Part shown: piece by piece, positions 12,040 through 23,834 of the stretch
Layout: each line of letters begins with the position of its first letter
Numbering within the stretch: the first letter of the stretch is position 1
Source: Pisolithus tinctorius
Taxonomy: Eukaryota; Basidiomycota; Agaricomycetes; Boletales; Pisolithaceae
Direction: 5' to 3'
Assembly: GCA_024663395.1 (NCBI GenBank)
Contig: JANFAH010000058.1
Location: 248,001 to 312,000, forward strand
DNA: 64,000 nt
Notes under the pieces: generated by a model
Told to the model about the DNA's origin: nothing
Databases searched by the model: none
The model's input: the letters and a program-made list of their open reading frames with translations, nothing else
Program-made: the position numbers and the translations under genes

Positions 12040-14571
12040 ATATTCATCCGCGATGAGAAAAGGCCAACCTGCATCCAGGGAGGATTGTTCTCGAAGCGCA
12101 GACTCAACGGCATACCCCAGCCCAGAAGAAGGCTGATGACTTGCGCGCACAGGAAGTTATCGATGCTCAGGTGGCTGCTATCCAGCAGGCTCATGCCTGA
12201 GTCAGGGAGATGGAAACTGCCATGGAGGTCAGGCAGGTTATCCAAGGCACTGCCAAAGCGAAGCCAGTCCAACCAAGACAGGCGCCTGCCAGTAGAGATC
12301 CTGGCCAGGAAATCAGCCCTCCTGTTGCGACAGAGACCAGACAGGCAATCCAGGTCACTGCTAAAGCGAAGTCAGTCAGACCAAGACGGGGGCCTGTCAG
12401 CCTTCAAGGAAAACCTGGAAATATAGTCGTCCAACCTCGTGGTGAAGGTGAGGATGTTTCGGTTATGTCGTACAATCGCAGACACTGATAACATATCAGT
12501 TGAAGTTGCTGATATGGAAGTCGACACTCACCAGGTAACTGCTCCTGCTATTGCAGACTATACAAGCAACAAGTCACAGAGTGGGAGAACAGCTAGCTGC
12601 ATGCTGAGAAGGCAAGGTGCAGTCACCGACCTCGATCTGCTGGCAAATGTGGCGTCGACACGTGGATCCAATGAAACCTCCCAGCAGACGTACGTTCTTA
12701 TTTTCAACTGTTTGATGCCAGATGCTGCTACTTACTGAGTCAACTTTGTTTTGGCTGAACCTCACCTGGAATGCTCTCAGTACCCCAGATGACCCAAACA
12801 CCAACTTGGACTGCCAGGTCCATCATTGGGTCAAGGACGTCCCAACTGGGCTGATGCCACGATCCAACAGACTACCAACTTCTGTCCCTTCTTTGACAAG
12901 CGGAGCTACTACCGCTGTCAACTCCAATACAAGCCTAGCATATCAGGTACGTGCTACATTATCAAGTAGGATCAGTCATGTTCAACATCTTCAATCAGGG
13001 AAAGATGCCTGCACCAACCCACTGCATGGACGAAGAGGAATTAGAAGACCAACCAGCTTTCTCTGTCAAGGTTGTAGGTCATGACAAATTCAAGGTATGT
13101 CTCTTGATGCAAATTGACCGTTGCATTATATTGCTTTTAGGTGGTCGCGAGCACGGCTAACGATATAGAGAGCAACAATGAATTCAATCAGCTCATTTTC
13201 GAGGAGGCGCAGACTGGCTCGAAGCGCAAGTATTCAGATCGTGACGATGCCGACTATGTTACCTCATCTGAGGTTGAGGACTTTGATGATGAATACTTTG
13301 ACATTGAGGATCACAATTTGAACTCTTGTATGTTGCCTGCTAAGGAATTGTGTGTCATGATGGTACGTTTTTTTATCTATTTGAACTGTACATTAACTCT
13401 TCTGGAATCACAGACCGATAATGGAGTAGACGAACCAAAGAAATCAAAGGTTGACAGGGATGCGGACCAAGAATCGGGACAGAGGAGCACTACAGCAAGT
13501 CAAGTGCCTTCAACGAGGACCACAGGCAAGGCCAGCAAACGCTCCCATTACTGAAGCCAAGATCTGCCTTCTGTGCTGATGGCGGGCAAGATGTGGGCGA
13601 AAGAAATTATGCCTGCTCTCCTTGTGTGGGCTGGAAGCTTAGCTGACCCTTGGACAATCTCAGATGAAGAACTCATATGGTCACTGCGAATCATTATCCT
13701 AACCATTGCTCCGGACTTCGAGGACCTGAATGACATTCGTCCTGGGCCGGCGATCTTTAATATTGTATTGTTAGTATTATTTACCTTGCTACTTGACTCA
13801 TGCTTCCTTGGACAGGCGTGTCAACGACTCTACCAGTGGCGCAGCAACTTTGGGTCCACTGCAATCACTCTTATCGCTCACTTCCTTGTCTCGGATCCAG
13901 AAATTGGCATGCCGTCTCTTACTCAGGCCCAGGAACTCTGTTCTAAGCTGTTGGAAGGCTTCGCGTTTTTATATTCAGACCAAGATTCTCGCAAACCGGA
14001 GAACATTTTCCGGTCATACTTTGTATTATACCTCCTTGGCCACGCACATCTGCGGCCCTGTGCTGATTCTCCTGATGTCCCAAAACTGAAGATCAGGGAA
14101 TTGAAAAATACAGGCATCAAAGGCGCACTAGCCCTTACCTGTGCCGCGGTAATGTATTGCATTTTAGCCCTAGACAGTCAGCTAACTTATTCTCTTTAGT
14201 TGCACCATACTCTTTCCCTGTTCAAAACTGGCAAACTGCAAATTGACACTAAGCACACATCCTTCAGAAAGGCAGCTATCAAGATCCCACTCAAGGTGAA
14301 CAAGGCGACCGGGAAGGAGTTGTCGGCTGTTTCAGCATTCTCCAAGCAGAATTGTGGCCCCCGCACCAGGCAATATGCTATAGCCATTGCTAAGCGTGAC
14401 AATGCTGTGCTCCGTAACATCGTTATGGGAGCAACTATGCTCATTCCATACAGTATGGATCGCACATCGGAGGGAGGGAGCTTTCAACGCGGGGAGGACG
14501 ACGTCAACGATTTAATTGCCACTCTTCATAAGTCACATCGTTATTTATGCACACTACTAACAAGTCGTTGA
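12040..14571 (+). pseudogene. Decayed gene of an uncharacterised agaricomycete family
   Basis: The N-terminal part (about 12210-13100) is low-complexity, with a duplicated motif containing TAKAKPVQPR and TAKAKSVRPR. Exons follow at 13141-13362 (acidic, VEDFDDEYFDIED) and from 13414. Three introns of 51 bp are clear: 13363-13413, 13765-13815 and 14149-14199. The conserved C-terminal part contains KEIMPALLVWAGSLADPW, WRSNFGSTAITLIAHFLVSD, ENIFRSYFVLYLLGHAHLR and GIKGALALTCAA, then the FSKQNCGPRTRQYAIAIAKR block. An in-frame TGA at 13552-13554 separates the acidic linker from the conserved domain, so the gene is probably dead unless a further intron removes it. I recognise it only as a repeated uncharacterised type in mushroom genomes; function is unknown. 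Confidence 0.55.
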
Positions 14572-15425
14572 TAGGACCCTGTGATTTGGACGTGCTCTCA
14601 TTCTCTCCCCCCTTCTGCCCTGAGTCGCTCATTGCCAACTACAATCATTGAATTAATTGTGTCTTTTTTTGTGCTTACTTGAGTCACCCTCGTTTTGGAT
14701 TGTCGTAGGCCTACACTCATTTAATGTTTCGGTGCCGCACTGCTTTATCATGAATGCATCGCGTTTTATGTGAGCTGAACAAAAGTGAAAATAGTGAGAA
14801 TAAGTGCTAAGAAAGTTGCAGTCGACGACAAGTCAGATAGTAGTAATAGTGGGAAAATAGCATAAATAATCAAAAAATAGTACGAAAAATAGTGTGGATA
14901 GTAAATGAACCTACTAAAAAGACTATTATTTCTTTTCTGACTATTTTGGTGTGAATAGGACATAAATAGTATGAATAGTATGCAAAATAGTAATGTGTGA
15001 ATTTGCTGATGTGGCTGTAAGAAGCCTTCATAGCATTGCACCTGTACAGTGATAATCAAGTTCATCCATTACCCCCACCATACCGTACCATCAGCAAATG
15101 CGCCCAAATCCAGCAGTGCCTAGCAAAGCCCGGCAGAACCCGGTGCGACTTGTATGCCCTTGCAGGCCCTCGTTAAGCCTCGCAAGAGCAATTAAAGTGG
15201 ATGGACAAACTTGCTGAGTAGTGCTAGATGTCGAGGGTAGCTTACGAGGCCTAGCTAGAGACGAGGATAGCTTACCAGGTCTAGCTAGATGGTGAGGATG
15301 GTGTACTAGGTGTAGCCAGATGACGAGTATAGCTTACCACTCTATGCTAACTATAGACAGGGATTGCAATGAATTGGTGACATTGCGAGGGCAGAAGGCT
15401 ACTCTCCTAAAGTTCGAATTCCGCT
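14572..15425. other. AT-rich and short-repeat DNA without a gene
   Basis: From 14780 to 15000 the strand is AT-rich with the word aatagt and close variants recurring many times. From 15090 to 15350 are short reiterated phrases (gcccggcagaacccgg; then ctagctagagacgagg and ctagctagatggtgagg with gcttac). The latter recurs in style at 25020-25230. Nothing codes here. Confidence 0.5.
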
Positions 15426-15878
15426 CTACTCCAGGTTCTCTGGGTTCTCTCTGCCCCCAAGTCCTCCCAACACATCTTCATCATCTGAACCGCTGATACT
15501 GTGTCTGTCCTCATCCACAATAGTTTCTTCCAAGCCTCCATGTCCATACTCATTCACCTCATCAACCAGGTTATCAGGAATGAGGTGCTTGTGCTCTTCG
15601 TGTGTAGAATCTTCAGACAGACTCACTACAATTGCAAACAGGTTCATCACTGAAAACGGATTTTTATGCTTATCCCTTATAGAGTGATGTAATCTAAGTA
15701 ATGCCCACAATCCGACAAAATCTGCCAATGTGTGTTGTAACAAGATATATACCCTTATAACCCTATGTTCCCTCATCAGTAAATCACTTTTGCTGGCCAG
15801 AGCTGTCCAGAGCTGTCCAGCACTGGACAGATTCCCTAGGACTGCCAGCACACAAAGTAGTTTAATGATGCTGGCCAA
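15426..15878 (-). CDS. Unrecognised 150-codon ORF, possibly a fragment
   Basis: A single open frame on the minus strand. It starts with a hydrophobic stretch (IIKLLCVLAVLGNLSSAG) that could be a signal sequence or a buried helix, continues with YILLQHTLADFVGLWALLRL, and ends in an acidic tail (SGSDDEDVLGG). No family is recognised. The acidic tail at a clean stop is typical of transposase C-termini in these genomes, so it may be the last exon of another decayed element. Chance ORF remains possible. Confidence 0.3.
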   Translation of the reverse strand: MASIIKLLCVLAVLGNLSSAGQLWTALASKSDLLMREHRVIRVYILLQHTLADFVGLWALLRLHHSIRDKHKNPFSVMNLFAIVVSLSEDSTHEEHKHLIPDNLVDEVNEYGHGGLEETIVDEDRHSISGSDDEDVLGGLGGRENPENLE

Positions 15879-17142
15879 CTGTAAACTTTGTGGTCATCAT
15901 GTGGCCTTCTGCAGCATGCAATGCCACCTACTCTAACCTTAGCTCTGAGATGGGCTCCATTGGATATCACTCAATTTATTCATCACTGATTCCCTGCCTT
16001 TTGCCATTTACACCAACCCTCACCTACATTATAAAGTTGGATATACCCTTAAAACCCTATGTTCCATGGCCAATTCTAGGCTTCACTGTAATCATGTGGC
16101 AGGATGTACAGTTTTGTGCGTCTGGCTGTTCACCCTCCAAATATTATATTACTGTTGGCTCATCTGTCATTAAATATGCTCTTCACCAATCATTGCCTGT
16201 CATTGATGCAAGGTGCCATTGGTACCAAGAATGGGTTGTCTTACATACTGCAGAAAATGGTGCATGAATTGTCCTCATCTGCAAATCTGGGTGTGAGGGC
16301 TCCTTATGATGTACTTTTGGTATGGTTCCTGCATTTAGACCCATTGCATTTATAACGTAGCTAGCTAGCTAACAATACCAGAGTACAAGTGTTGTGTAGA
16401 TGAACTACAATGAATAGACTACAGTATTACATGCACTCATAGCATCTGCTTGGAGACAGTATTACCAAATTTCTGTCAGTTGTGCTCAACCCTTGCCGAT
16501 GTACTCACCTGAAAGTGCTACTAGTAGCTCAGGGATCCACACCAGAAATACGAGGTAACACGGGAATGGAATAAAGAGGTGGGGCAATTGCGACTATTGG
16601 TCTGCACATTTATAATAAACGAATGTTCTAAGATCCGGGCCGATACATACCCCATAAGGGTAAGAGGCTCGAGTCATCCAGTAGCAGTGTTATATGTAGC
16701 TAGGCCAATCTGCAGAAATGGAGATAGGGTTCAAGAAACAATGCTCAACACGATCAGGACTGATGATCTCTGATCAAACCTTGTAATGCATACTTGTCCC
16801 TGGACCGACGCTGCATCTGGGAAACAGCTACGCGACGCGGCTGTTAACAGCTCTTTTGCACTTGAGCGAGCCTTCTCATTGGCCAACAAGTGTCTTAGCG
16901 AGTCTTACGACAAGTCACTTCCAAATGGAGGCAGGTATAACCTGCTCACTCCCTCGGGTAGTTTTGCAGATGTGGTTCAGCAGCCCCAACCACCCCCCAA
17001 CATATCGCATGACATGCGGGCATTTGCCAAATTAGGAATGCTGGAATTGTAAGCGTGGACAAGGCAGTAAAAAAACTATTACCGGTGATGCACTCCATAT
17101 GTGTGCCATAAATATAATAGATGTAAGGTGTGCCATCTCTCT
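15879..17142. other. No recognisable gene
   Basis: Short frames only. A plus frame at 16786-17052 reads SSFALERAFSLANKCLSESY but has no supporting splice signals or known motif. The phrase ggatatacccttaaaaccctatgttcc at 16040-16070 nearly repeats one at 15745-15770 (atatatacccttataaccctatgttcc), pointing to a small duplicated repeat. Confidence 0.4.
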
Positions 17143-17925
17143 CGCTTTTTTGCAGGATGGTAGTACTCAATGATAGCTTCCTGTTGATCATAGGATCTTC
17201 CTCACATGTCAAGCGGTTCCAGAGTTATTTGCATTTTTATGGGAAGGTCCATCCTTGAGGTCTCATCATTGTATCTCGCGTGTTGCTGTGCCGTTTCTCT
17301 CGCTTTTCGGGTCGTTCGTTCCCCTCGCTCGTCCCTCCCTGGGGACGCCTCATTCATCCAATTCCGTGTGGTTGTTACAGAGATATGTCCATTTTTGTGT
17401 TTTGAGTGCTGTGCGATGTTTTTGTGCATACCTCATGACTGGGTGGTCGAGTCACTGCAGTTTCCTTTTCTCTGCATCATCTAGGTGTTCCCGACCATCT
17501 CCCAGTGTTTTGTGCTAATCTCCCCAACTGTTGTCATTCAAGCAACTCTCCTCTCCCCATCTTTGAGGGCTTGAGATGGTATCTCATGCATTTCTCCACC
17601 ATTCCTCTCGCTTTTCGGGCAGTTCGTTCTCCTCGCTTAACCCTTCCTGAGGATGTGTTGGTCATCCAGTTCCGCACAGCCATTATCAAGATATGCCTGT
17701 TTTCGTACCCAGAGGGTGGTGAGGCAACTTTGGGTATAGCTCTGGATTGGGTGGTCTAAATGGTGTGGTTCATTTTTCTCCATGTATGTATACGGGTTCC
17801 CTACCATCTCCCATAGTTTGGTGTTGATCCCCCTGGCTGTTATCGTTTGAGGGTCTCCCCTCTCCCTCCCACAGGTGCATGCACAGTAGCTTGCCCATTT
17901 TGCCATCCTACTTCTCGCTTTTTCA
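17143..17925. repeat. Tandem repeat, unit about 308 bp
   Basis: The word cgcttttcgg or a close variant starts at 17301, 17609 and 17916, giving steps of 308 and 307 bp. The sequence between them matches in segments: tcgttcccctcgct/tcgttctcctcgct, ccaattccgtgtggttgt/ccagttccgcacagccat, and a shared ccatctccca phrase. A partial copy of the leading ctctctcgctttt is at 17138-17150. Both strands carry stops in all frames over two units, so this is non-coding. Confidence 0.75.
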
Positions 17926-18463
17926 GAATATGGTACTATTCAATGAGACCTTTCAAGTAGTTATAGTTTTTGTGCATTATTTCTGTTGTTTTCCTTTCTG
18001 ACTTGCAACTACTGTGTTTTTGTTTCATAGAGTGTGATTTTGCATGCTTAGTCAGCACCCAGGTAGTATGGTGCATACATCTTTTTACTATACAAAAATA
18101 ATAGACAACATGCAGCTCAGCCAGAGATGACAGACAGTTTGAGTAGGCATCTGTGGGCCCAGGGCCTAAGATAACAAGGGTTGCATTGTACAAAATATGT
18201 GAATGTCAGACTTCAAAGACACTGTCAATAAGATGCCGCTGGTTTATCACGTGACATCATCACATGACATGTCGGGGGGGTGGTTGAGCAAGGATCCCGG
18301 AACTGATTGCCAAATCGGGCAACTCTGCTGGATTGCGTCCAGTTGTAGGTTGCTTGCGGAGTGACCACTATTTGAGTGAACTCAATAACCCTATGGAATC
18401 CAACAAAATATTGAACTGAACTTCCAATACTTGGTCATGTCATTCATGGCTTAGAATTCAGAT

Positions 18464-18758
18464 GTCTTCTGTATGACCATTTATAACTCTCATAGCAAAG
18501 GCATTTCACAGGGTGAAGAATCACAATGCCCTCTCATTACATTCCACTCAGGGTGACATTGGGCATATTGACCTAACTTTTATGAACTTGCTGTATCTCT
18601 TATAAGCTAATCCAATCTAAATACAGTGCATGGCATGTTGGTACTTCTCTTGGAAGATGAGTGTCTTCTGTATAACCATTTGTAACTCTTGTAACAAGGG
18701 CATCTCATAGGGTGAAGGATTACAATGCCTTATAATTACATATCATGCAGGGCAACAT
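18464..18758. repeat. Tandem repeat, unit about 199 bp, left of the nested insertion
   Basis: The phrase gtcttctgtatgaccattt at 18464 recurs as gtcttctgtataaccattt at 18663, followed in both by cataactc/gtaactc, a shared agggtgaag, and tacaatgcc. The next part of the unit (gggcatattgacctaactttt, starting near 18561) reappears as gggcatatcaacctaacattt at about 24293, on the far side of the nested insertion. The array was therefore continuous before the insertion. Confidence 0.75.
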
Positions 18759-18783
18759 CAGGAAATTAACACTTTACTATTTT

Positions 18784-19188
18784 TGTGACGAGACCTAAAC
18801 AACAGGGTTTGTTGTAGGCTCGCACCAAGAACCAACAGAAAGAAGAAGAGAGAAAGAGGAGGAGATGGTTTAGAAGCAGGCAAGTTTAGGACTCGAAGAC
18901 CCAAATGAACTAGCTTAGAGCTAGTTGGGTGATTGAGCAACGGTACTTATACTACAGTACATGAGGTAATGGTGAGGCATACATGAGGTCCGTGACATCA
19001 CAGTGATGTCATAATGATATCACAGTGGAGCGGAACGTACCAGAAGGAGGAAGCAAGGTAAAGGTGAGGCGAGGTCCAGACCGGGGTCCGGGCCGAGTCC
19101 GAGAGATAAGATAAGACGAAAAGATTAGATGAGACGAAAAGAGAAGAAAAGAAAAGGAAAGAAAGGGGAAAGAGTACGTATCGTAACA
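18784..19188 (-). repeat. Gypsy-1 3' LTR (left copy, 405 bp)
   Basis: Begins TG and ends CA; matches 23460-23834. Two extra segments (12 and 18 bp, each a short local duplication: ccagaccggggt and agattagatgagacgaaa) account for the length difference. The aligned part differs at 7 bases, all at CpG positions in one copy or the other. Confidence 0.93.
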
Positions 19189-19199
19189 CTATCCCCTCC

Positions 19200-22100
19200 T
19201 TAGAAATCGACTTCCAGGCGATTGAAGGTAGGGATGGTGTCAGTGAAGTTTTCCAAGGGTTTGAAGAGGGAGGAAAAGAGAGAGGAGTCCATGCCACGGA
19301 GTTTTCGAGGAGCGGAGGGGTTACGATGGTGGAAGTCCTTAACGGCACCAGGGGCAGACTTTAGGGCGGACTCAGGTTCCCAAGTGCGATCCTCGTCATG
19401 ATACCCCTTCCAATGGACGAGGTACTCAAGCCTGCTCCTTTTCAGGCGAGAATCAGCAACGTAGTCCACCTCAAACTCCTCATCGCCTTCGTGTCCCACC
19501 ACCGGTCCTGGGCGAGTGACAGCTTGTCCTTCCAAAGGGCCCTTGTACGGCTTGATCCAAGAAACATTAACAACTGGGTGGATTTTGAGAGTCTTTGGAA
19601 GTTTTAACTCTACCGCATTGGGTTTGAGTGAAACAACCTTGTAAGGACCAATCCACCGTTCTGTGAGTTTCCTGGAAGGGCGGCCAGAGAGAGAGATGCG
19701 GGAGGTCTCCAGCCAAACCATGTCACCAACCGAGTAGGAAGGGGCGTCAGAACGAGACGCATCTGCAGACACCTTCATCCGCTCTGCGGCCTTATCCAAA
19801 GCCTTCTTTGTGTCCTCCAAAACCTTAGCAAGGTCTACGGCGTGATCCGTAGCTGCTTCTGCTTTGGAAAGGAAGGGTTCCACGCCCTTCCTGGGGGTGT
19901 AAGAACGAGTGACCGAGAAAGGGCTCTTGCCAGTAGACTCCTGTCGTTTATTATTGTAGGAGAACTGAGCGACCTTGAGCCAAGAAGGCCAAGAGTCTTG
20001 TCGGTCATTGACAAAAAGGCGGAGATACTGCTGTAGGTCCTGGTTAAGGCATTCCGTTTGACCATCAGTCTGGGGGTGGAATGCAGTGGAGAGCTTGGGT
20101 TTGACCCCAAGCATTTTGCAGAGCTCAGAGGTGAACGCGCTGGCAAACTGGGGGCCACGATCAGAAATGACGGAGGACGGTAAGCCATGTTGAGTCCAGA
20201 CATGGTCGCGGAAAAGCTCTGCTGTTTGTAACGAGGACACCTCCTTGACAGTAGGGGCAAAGACCACCTCCTTTGAAAACCTGTCCACCACCACCATGAC
20301 GTTGTTGAAGCCTTGCGCCTCTGGTAGCTCCATAAAGTCGACCGAGATGTTGGTCCAAGGACATTCAGGGACGGGGTTCGGAAGGAGTTTCCCTGCAGGA
20401 GGTATTCTAGAACTTTTAGCCATTTGGCAGCGGTGACACGCCGAGACGTAGTCTTTAATGGTGGCGGTCATTCCAGGCCAAACATAGTTGCGAGAGACGA
20501 GTTCTAGAGTTTTCTTCCATCCAGGGTGTCCTGCAAGCGGGGTATCGTGATGCTTCTCAAGACAGTGGACCCTAACAGCGGGTGGGACATAAACCTTTCC
20601 CTGGCAAACGTACAACCCTTCCTTGAGCACGGAACCCTCTGGTTGGGGCGTCACCGAGGAGGCGGACTTCAAGGCGATGACAAGGTCAGTGTCCTCTCCT
20701 ACCATCAAGGTAGCTGCTACCCTGGAGGGATCAAGTAACGTGACCCCTTGATTATCTGACCCTTTCGGTTCGTGATCCTCTCTTCTAGAGAGGGCGTCGG
20801 CCTTAGCCATCGAAGACCCAGGCTTGTACACCAGCTTGTAGTTGAAGCGAGACAGATACTGGGCCCAGCGTGCCTGGCGGCAATCCAGATTCTGTGCCTT
20901 CATGAAGTACTGGAGATTAGCGTGGTCAGTCCAGATTTCAAACTGGTAAGGGGTGGCTTCTAGATAATGTCGCCATGTTTCCAGAGCACGAATTATGGCC
21001 AGCATCTCTTTATCAAAGACCTGGTAGTTTCGTTCCGGCAGGGACATGGAGTGAGAGTAGAAGGCGACAGGGCGCCAGAGGTCATCTTCACACTTCACAG
21101 AGAGGACGGCACCGGTGGCGAAGTCAGAGGCGTCAGTCTCCAGGCGGAACTCCCTATCTTGATCTGGGAAAGCAAGGACGGGAGCGGTGGTGAAGGCGTT
21201 CTTCAGGGCGTCAAAGGCCTGTTGTTCCTGTGGGCCCCAAGTCCAGAGTTGGTCCTTTCTCGTGAGGTCATTGAGTGGGCGAGCGATCTGGGCGAAGTCC
21301 TTGATGAAGCGCCGGTAGAAGTTTGCCAAGCCCAAGAAGGCTCATACCGAGTGGACCTTTGTGGGGACCGGCCATTCGGTTATGGCCTTGACCTTACCTT
21401 CATCCATGCTAACCCCTTCAGTCCCAACCACCATGCCTAGGAATTCCACCTGTTTCTGCTTAAAGAAGCACTTCTCTGGTTTGACGAAGAGATCGTTCTC
21501 CTCTAGTCTTCTCAACACCTCCAGGACTATCCTATCATGCTCCTTTTCGTCATCCGTCCTGGTGAAGATCATCAGGTCGTCGATATAGACCACAAGGACG
21601 TCCTCCATGTCACCGAAGATGTCATTCATCATGTTCTGGAAGGTGGACAGCGAGTTGCAGAGGCTGAAGTACATGACCAGCGGTTCATAAGCGCCTTTAT
21701 GAGTAACGAAGGCGGCCTTCCACTCGTCTCCTTCCTTGACATGGACATTGTTGTATCCCCATCGGAGATCCATCTTGGTGAAGAGTTTACAGCCCTTGAG
21801 TTTGTCGACGAGCTGAGAGATAAGGGGAAGAGGGTATGCATTCTTAACCGTATGTTCGTTGAGGTAGCGGTAATCCTGAACCATACATTTCTTCCCATCT
21901 TTCTTTGGTACGAAGAACACCGGTGAGGTCTGTGGCGACTTCGAGGGACAGATGTAGCCTTTACGCAGTTGGTCCTCAAGGAAGTCTGACACCTCCTTTT
22001 GTTCTTCTACCGAGAGCGGGATGAGATGACCGCGTTTGGGAGTGAAGGTTTCTTTAAGGTCGATGGCATGGTCCCATGGTTTACGAAGTGGCATCCTCTC

Positions 22101-23315
22101 TGACTCTTCCTTTGAGAAGACCTTCAGGTACTGGTGATACTCCTTTGGGACGAGTTCTTCAGTAGTACCAGCCCATACCCTGGTGGAACGGAGTTTTGGG
22201 TAGAGGTACTCCATGTCCTGTGCCTCTTGTTCTTCGGCTATTCTTTCTGCCCTTGTTCTCGGGGCCAGATCATGACACTCGCGGGGACAGTGGGACAACT
22301 TCACCTGCTTGGTTTCCCAGCACACCTCTGGATTGTGCTTTCGTAGCCAAGTGTAACCGAGTATGAGGGGGTGCGTGCCGAGTGTGGTGACCTGAGCCCA
22401 GACAGACTCCTGGTGGCCCTGGTAATTCATGACGAGAGAGGCGACGTGGGTGATATTGCCTGCTACATTAGGGGTTCCATCGACATTAAGGACGGCGACA
22501 GGACAACCAAGCTTGATCAGGGGAACATCGTTTTCATCGGCCCATTTCTTATCCAAGAAGGTGTCATTGGCCCCTGAATCCACCAATGCTTTCACATTCC
22601 ACTTCTTCTCTCGTCCTTCTAGCATCACCTCTAATTCCAACTCGGCCTTCGGGTCCGCCATTCTTATCTTTGGGGGTTCCCCGGTGTTCTCCGTGGTTAC
22701 TCTTGTCAAGACTTCCTGCTCGGCGGGTGGCATCCTCCCCAAGTTTGTTTCGTTTTCCTGAGCAGGGCCCTCATCTACGCCAAGGACGGAAAACCTGTTG
22801 CTAACACCGCCGGCGGGGGTCTGGTTCTTTATTGGCTGCACCCTTTTTCCCTGGGCCTTCATTTCATCAATCTGCATTTTGTAGAAGAAGGCCTGTTTCT
22901 CTTTGAAGGACATCCGCCGCAGCGCCTCTTCCTGTGCGCTCCTGGTCATCTCTCGACCTCCCACTGGACGGATCCTTTTTCCCTGGGCTCTCATCTCGTT
23001 GATCTGTTTTTCATAGAAGAACGCCTGTACCTCTTCGAACGTCATCTGACGGAGGGCATGTTCCTGAGCCCTCTGAGTAACGTCTTTCATACTGGGCCTA
23101 TCAGCGCCCTGGGTTCTGGTAGCAAAACGGGGGGAGGACGGGACACAACTACGACGGGGTCGCTGTGGTTCAGCAGAAGGGTAAGAAGGAGACGGTGAGG
23201 GAGGGTAAGGGTTGCGATTGAAAAGGGGGGAGAGCGGGCGACATTCACGGGGAGACGGGGTGTAACGATCCTGGGTTCGGTTCGAAGAACGGGGAACCTG
23301 GTGAGCACCTTCCAT
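19200..23315 (-). pseudogene. Gypsy-1 polyprotein (protease-RT-RNase H-integrase-chromodomain), one in-frame stop
   Basis: One frame of about 1371 codons interrupted only by TGA at 21342-21344, just before the conserved FLGLANFYRRF motif. The first 657 codons hold a Pro/Arg-rich start, two copies of a 50-residue segment ([20 protein letters not shown] and [19 protein letters not shown]), a retropepsin with [11 protein letters not shown], and the reverse transcriptase with YIDD. The RT palm motif reads YFSLCNS where families usually have PFGLCN, hinting at decay. The second part has RT thumb, RNase H (LETDASDFA), an integrase zinc-binding region (HPGW, CHRCQ), catalytic integrase residues around SVDFMEL and ISDRGPQFAS, and a C-terminal chromodomain (LEYLVHWKGYHDEDRTWEP). 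No capsid domain or CCHC knuckle is visible, so gag seems largely deleted. Confidence 0.92.
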
Positions 23316-23459
23316 TCTTCATAAGGGGAACGGGGATGAAGACGTTGGGGTAGGGTTTCAAGGTCGGGGGACTTGGTGAGTACACCCACGAGCCTTCTCG
23401 AAGGAAACAGGGAACGGTGACGACGGTGCGAGGGTACAACGATAAGAAGCTAGTTCAAG

Positions 23460-23834
23460 TGTGACGAGACCTAAACAACAGGGTTTGTTGTAGGCTCGCA
23501 CCAAGAACCAACAGAAAGAAGAAGAGAGAAAGAGGAGGAGACAGTTTAGAAGCAGGCAAGTTTAGGACTCGAAGACCCAAATGAACTAGCTTAGAGCTAG
23601 TTGGGTGATTGAGCAACGGTACTTATACTACAGTACATGAGGTAACGGTGAGGCGTACATGAGGTCCGTGACATCACAGTGATGTCATAATGATATCACA
23701 GTGGAGCAGAACGTACCAGAAGGAGGAAGCAAGGTAAAGGCGAGGCGAGGTCCGGGCCGAGTCCAAGAGATAAGATAAGACGAAAAGAGAAGAAAAGAAA
23801 AGGAAAGAAAGGGGAAAGAGTACGTATCGTAACA
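23460..23834 (-). repeat. Gypsy-1 5' LTR (right copy, 375 bp)
   Basis: Upstream LTR relative to the minus-strand coding region. It is followed in sense by a leader of about 145 bp before the first Met of the polyprotein. No tRNA-complementary site beginning TGG is seen directly after it, so the primer is unresolved. Confidence 0.93.

Larger units (their letters stand above)
18784..23834 (-). mobile_element. Gypsy-1: Ty3/Gypsy chromovirus, 5.05 kb, minus orientation
   Basis: Complete structure: LTRs 18784-19188 (405 bp) and 23460-23834 (375 bp), both starting tgtgacgagacc and ending tatcgtaaca. A perfect 5-bp target duplication atttt lies at 18779-18783 and 23835-23839. The polyprotein reads on the minus strand, so the 5' LTR is the right copy. 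A purine tract (aaggagggga in sense) abuts the 3' LTR at 19189-19201. The right LTR lacks 12 and 18 bp relative to the left. The element has little recognisable gag and one in-frame stop, so it is a non-autonomous or dead copy. Confidence 0.93.

Noticed and set aside
16786..17052. 88-codon plus ORF as a transposase C-terminus
   Set aside because: No recognised dimerisation or catalytic motif and no neighbouring exon in frame.
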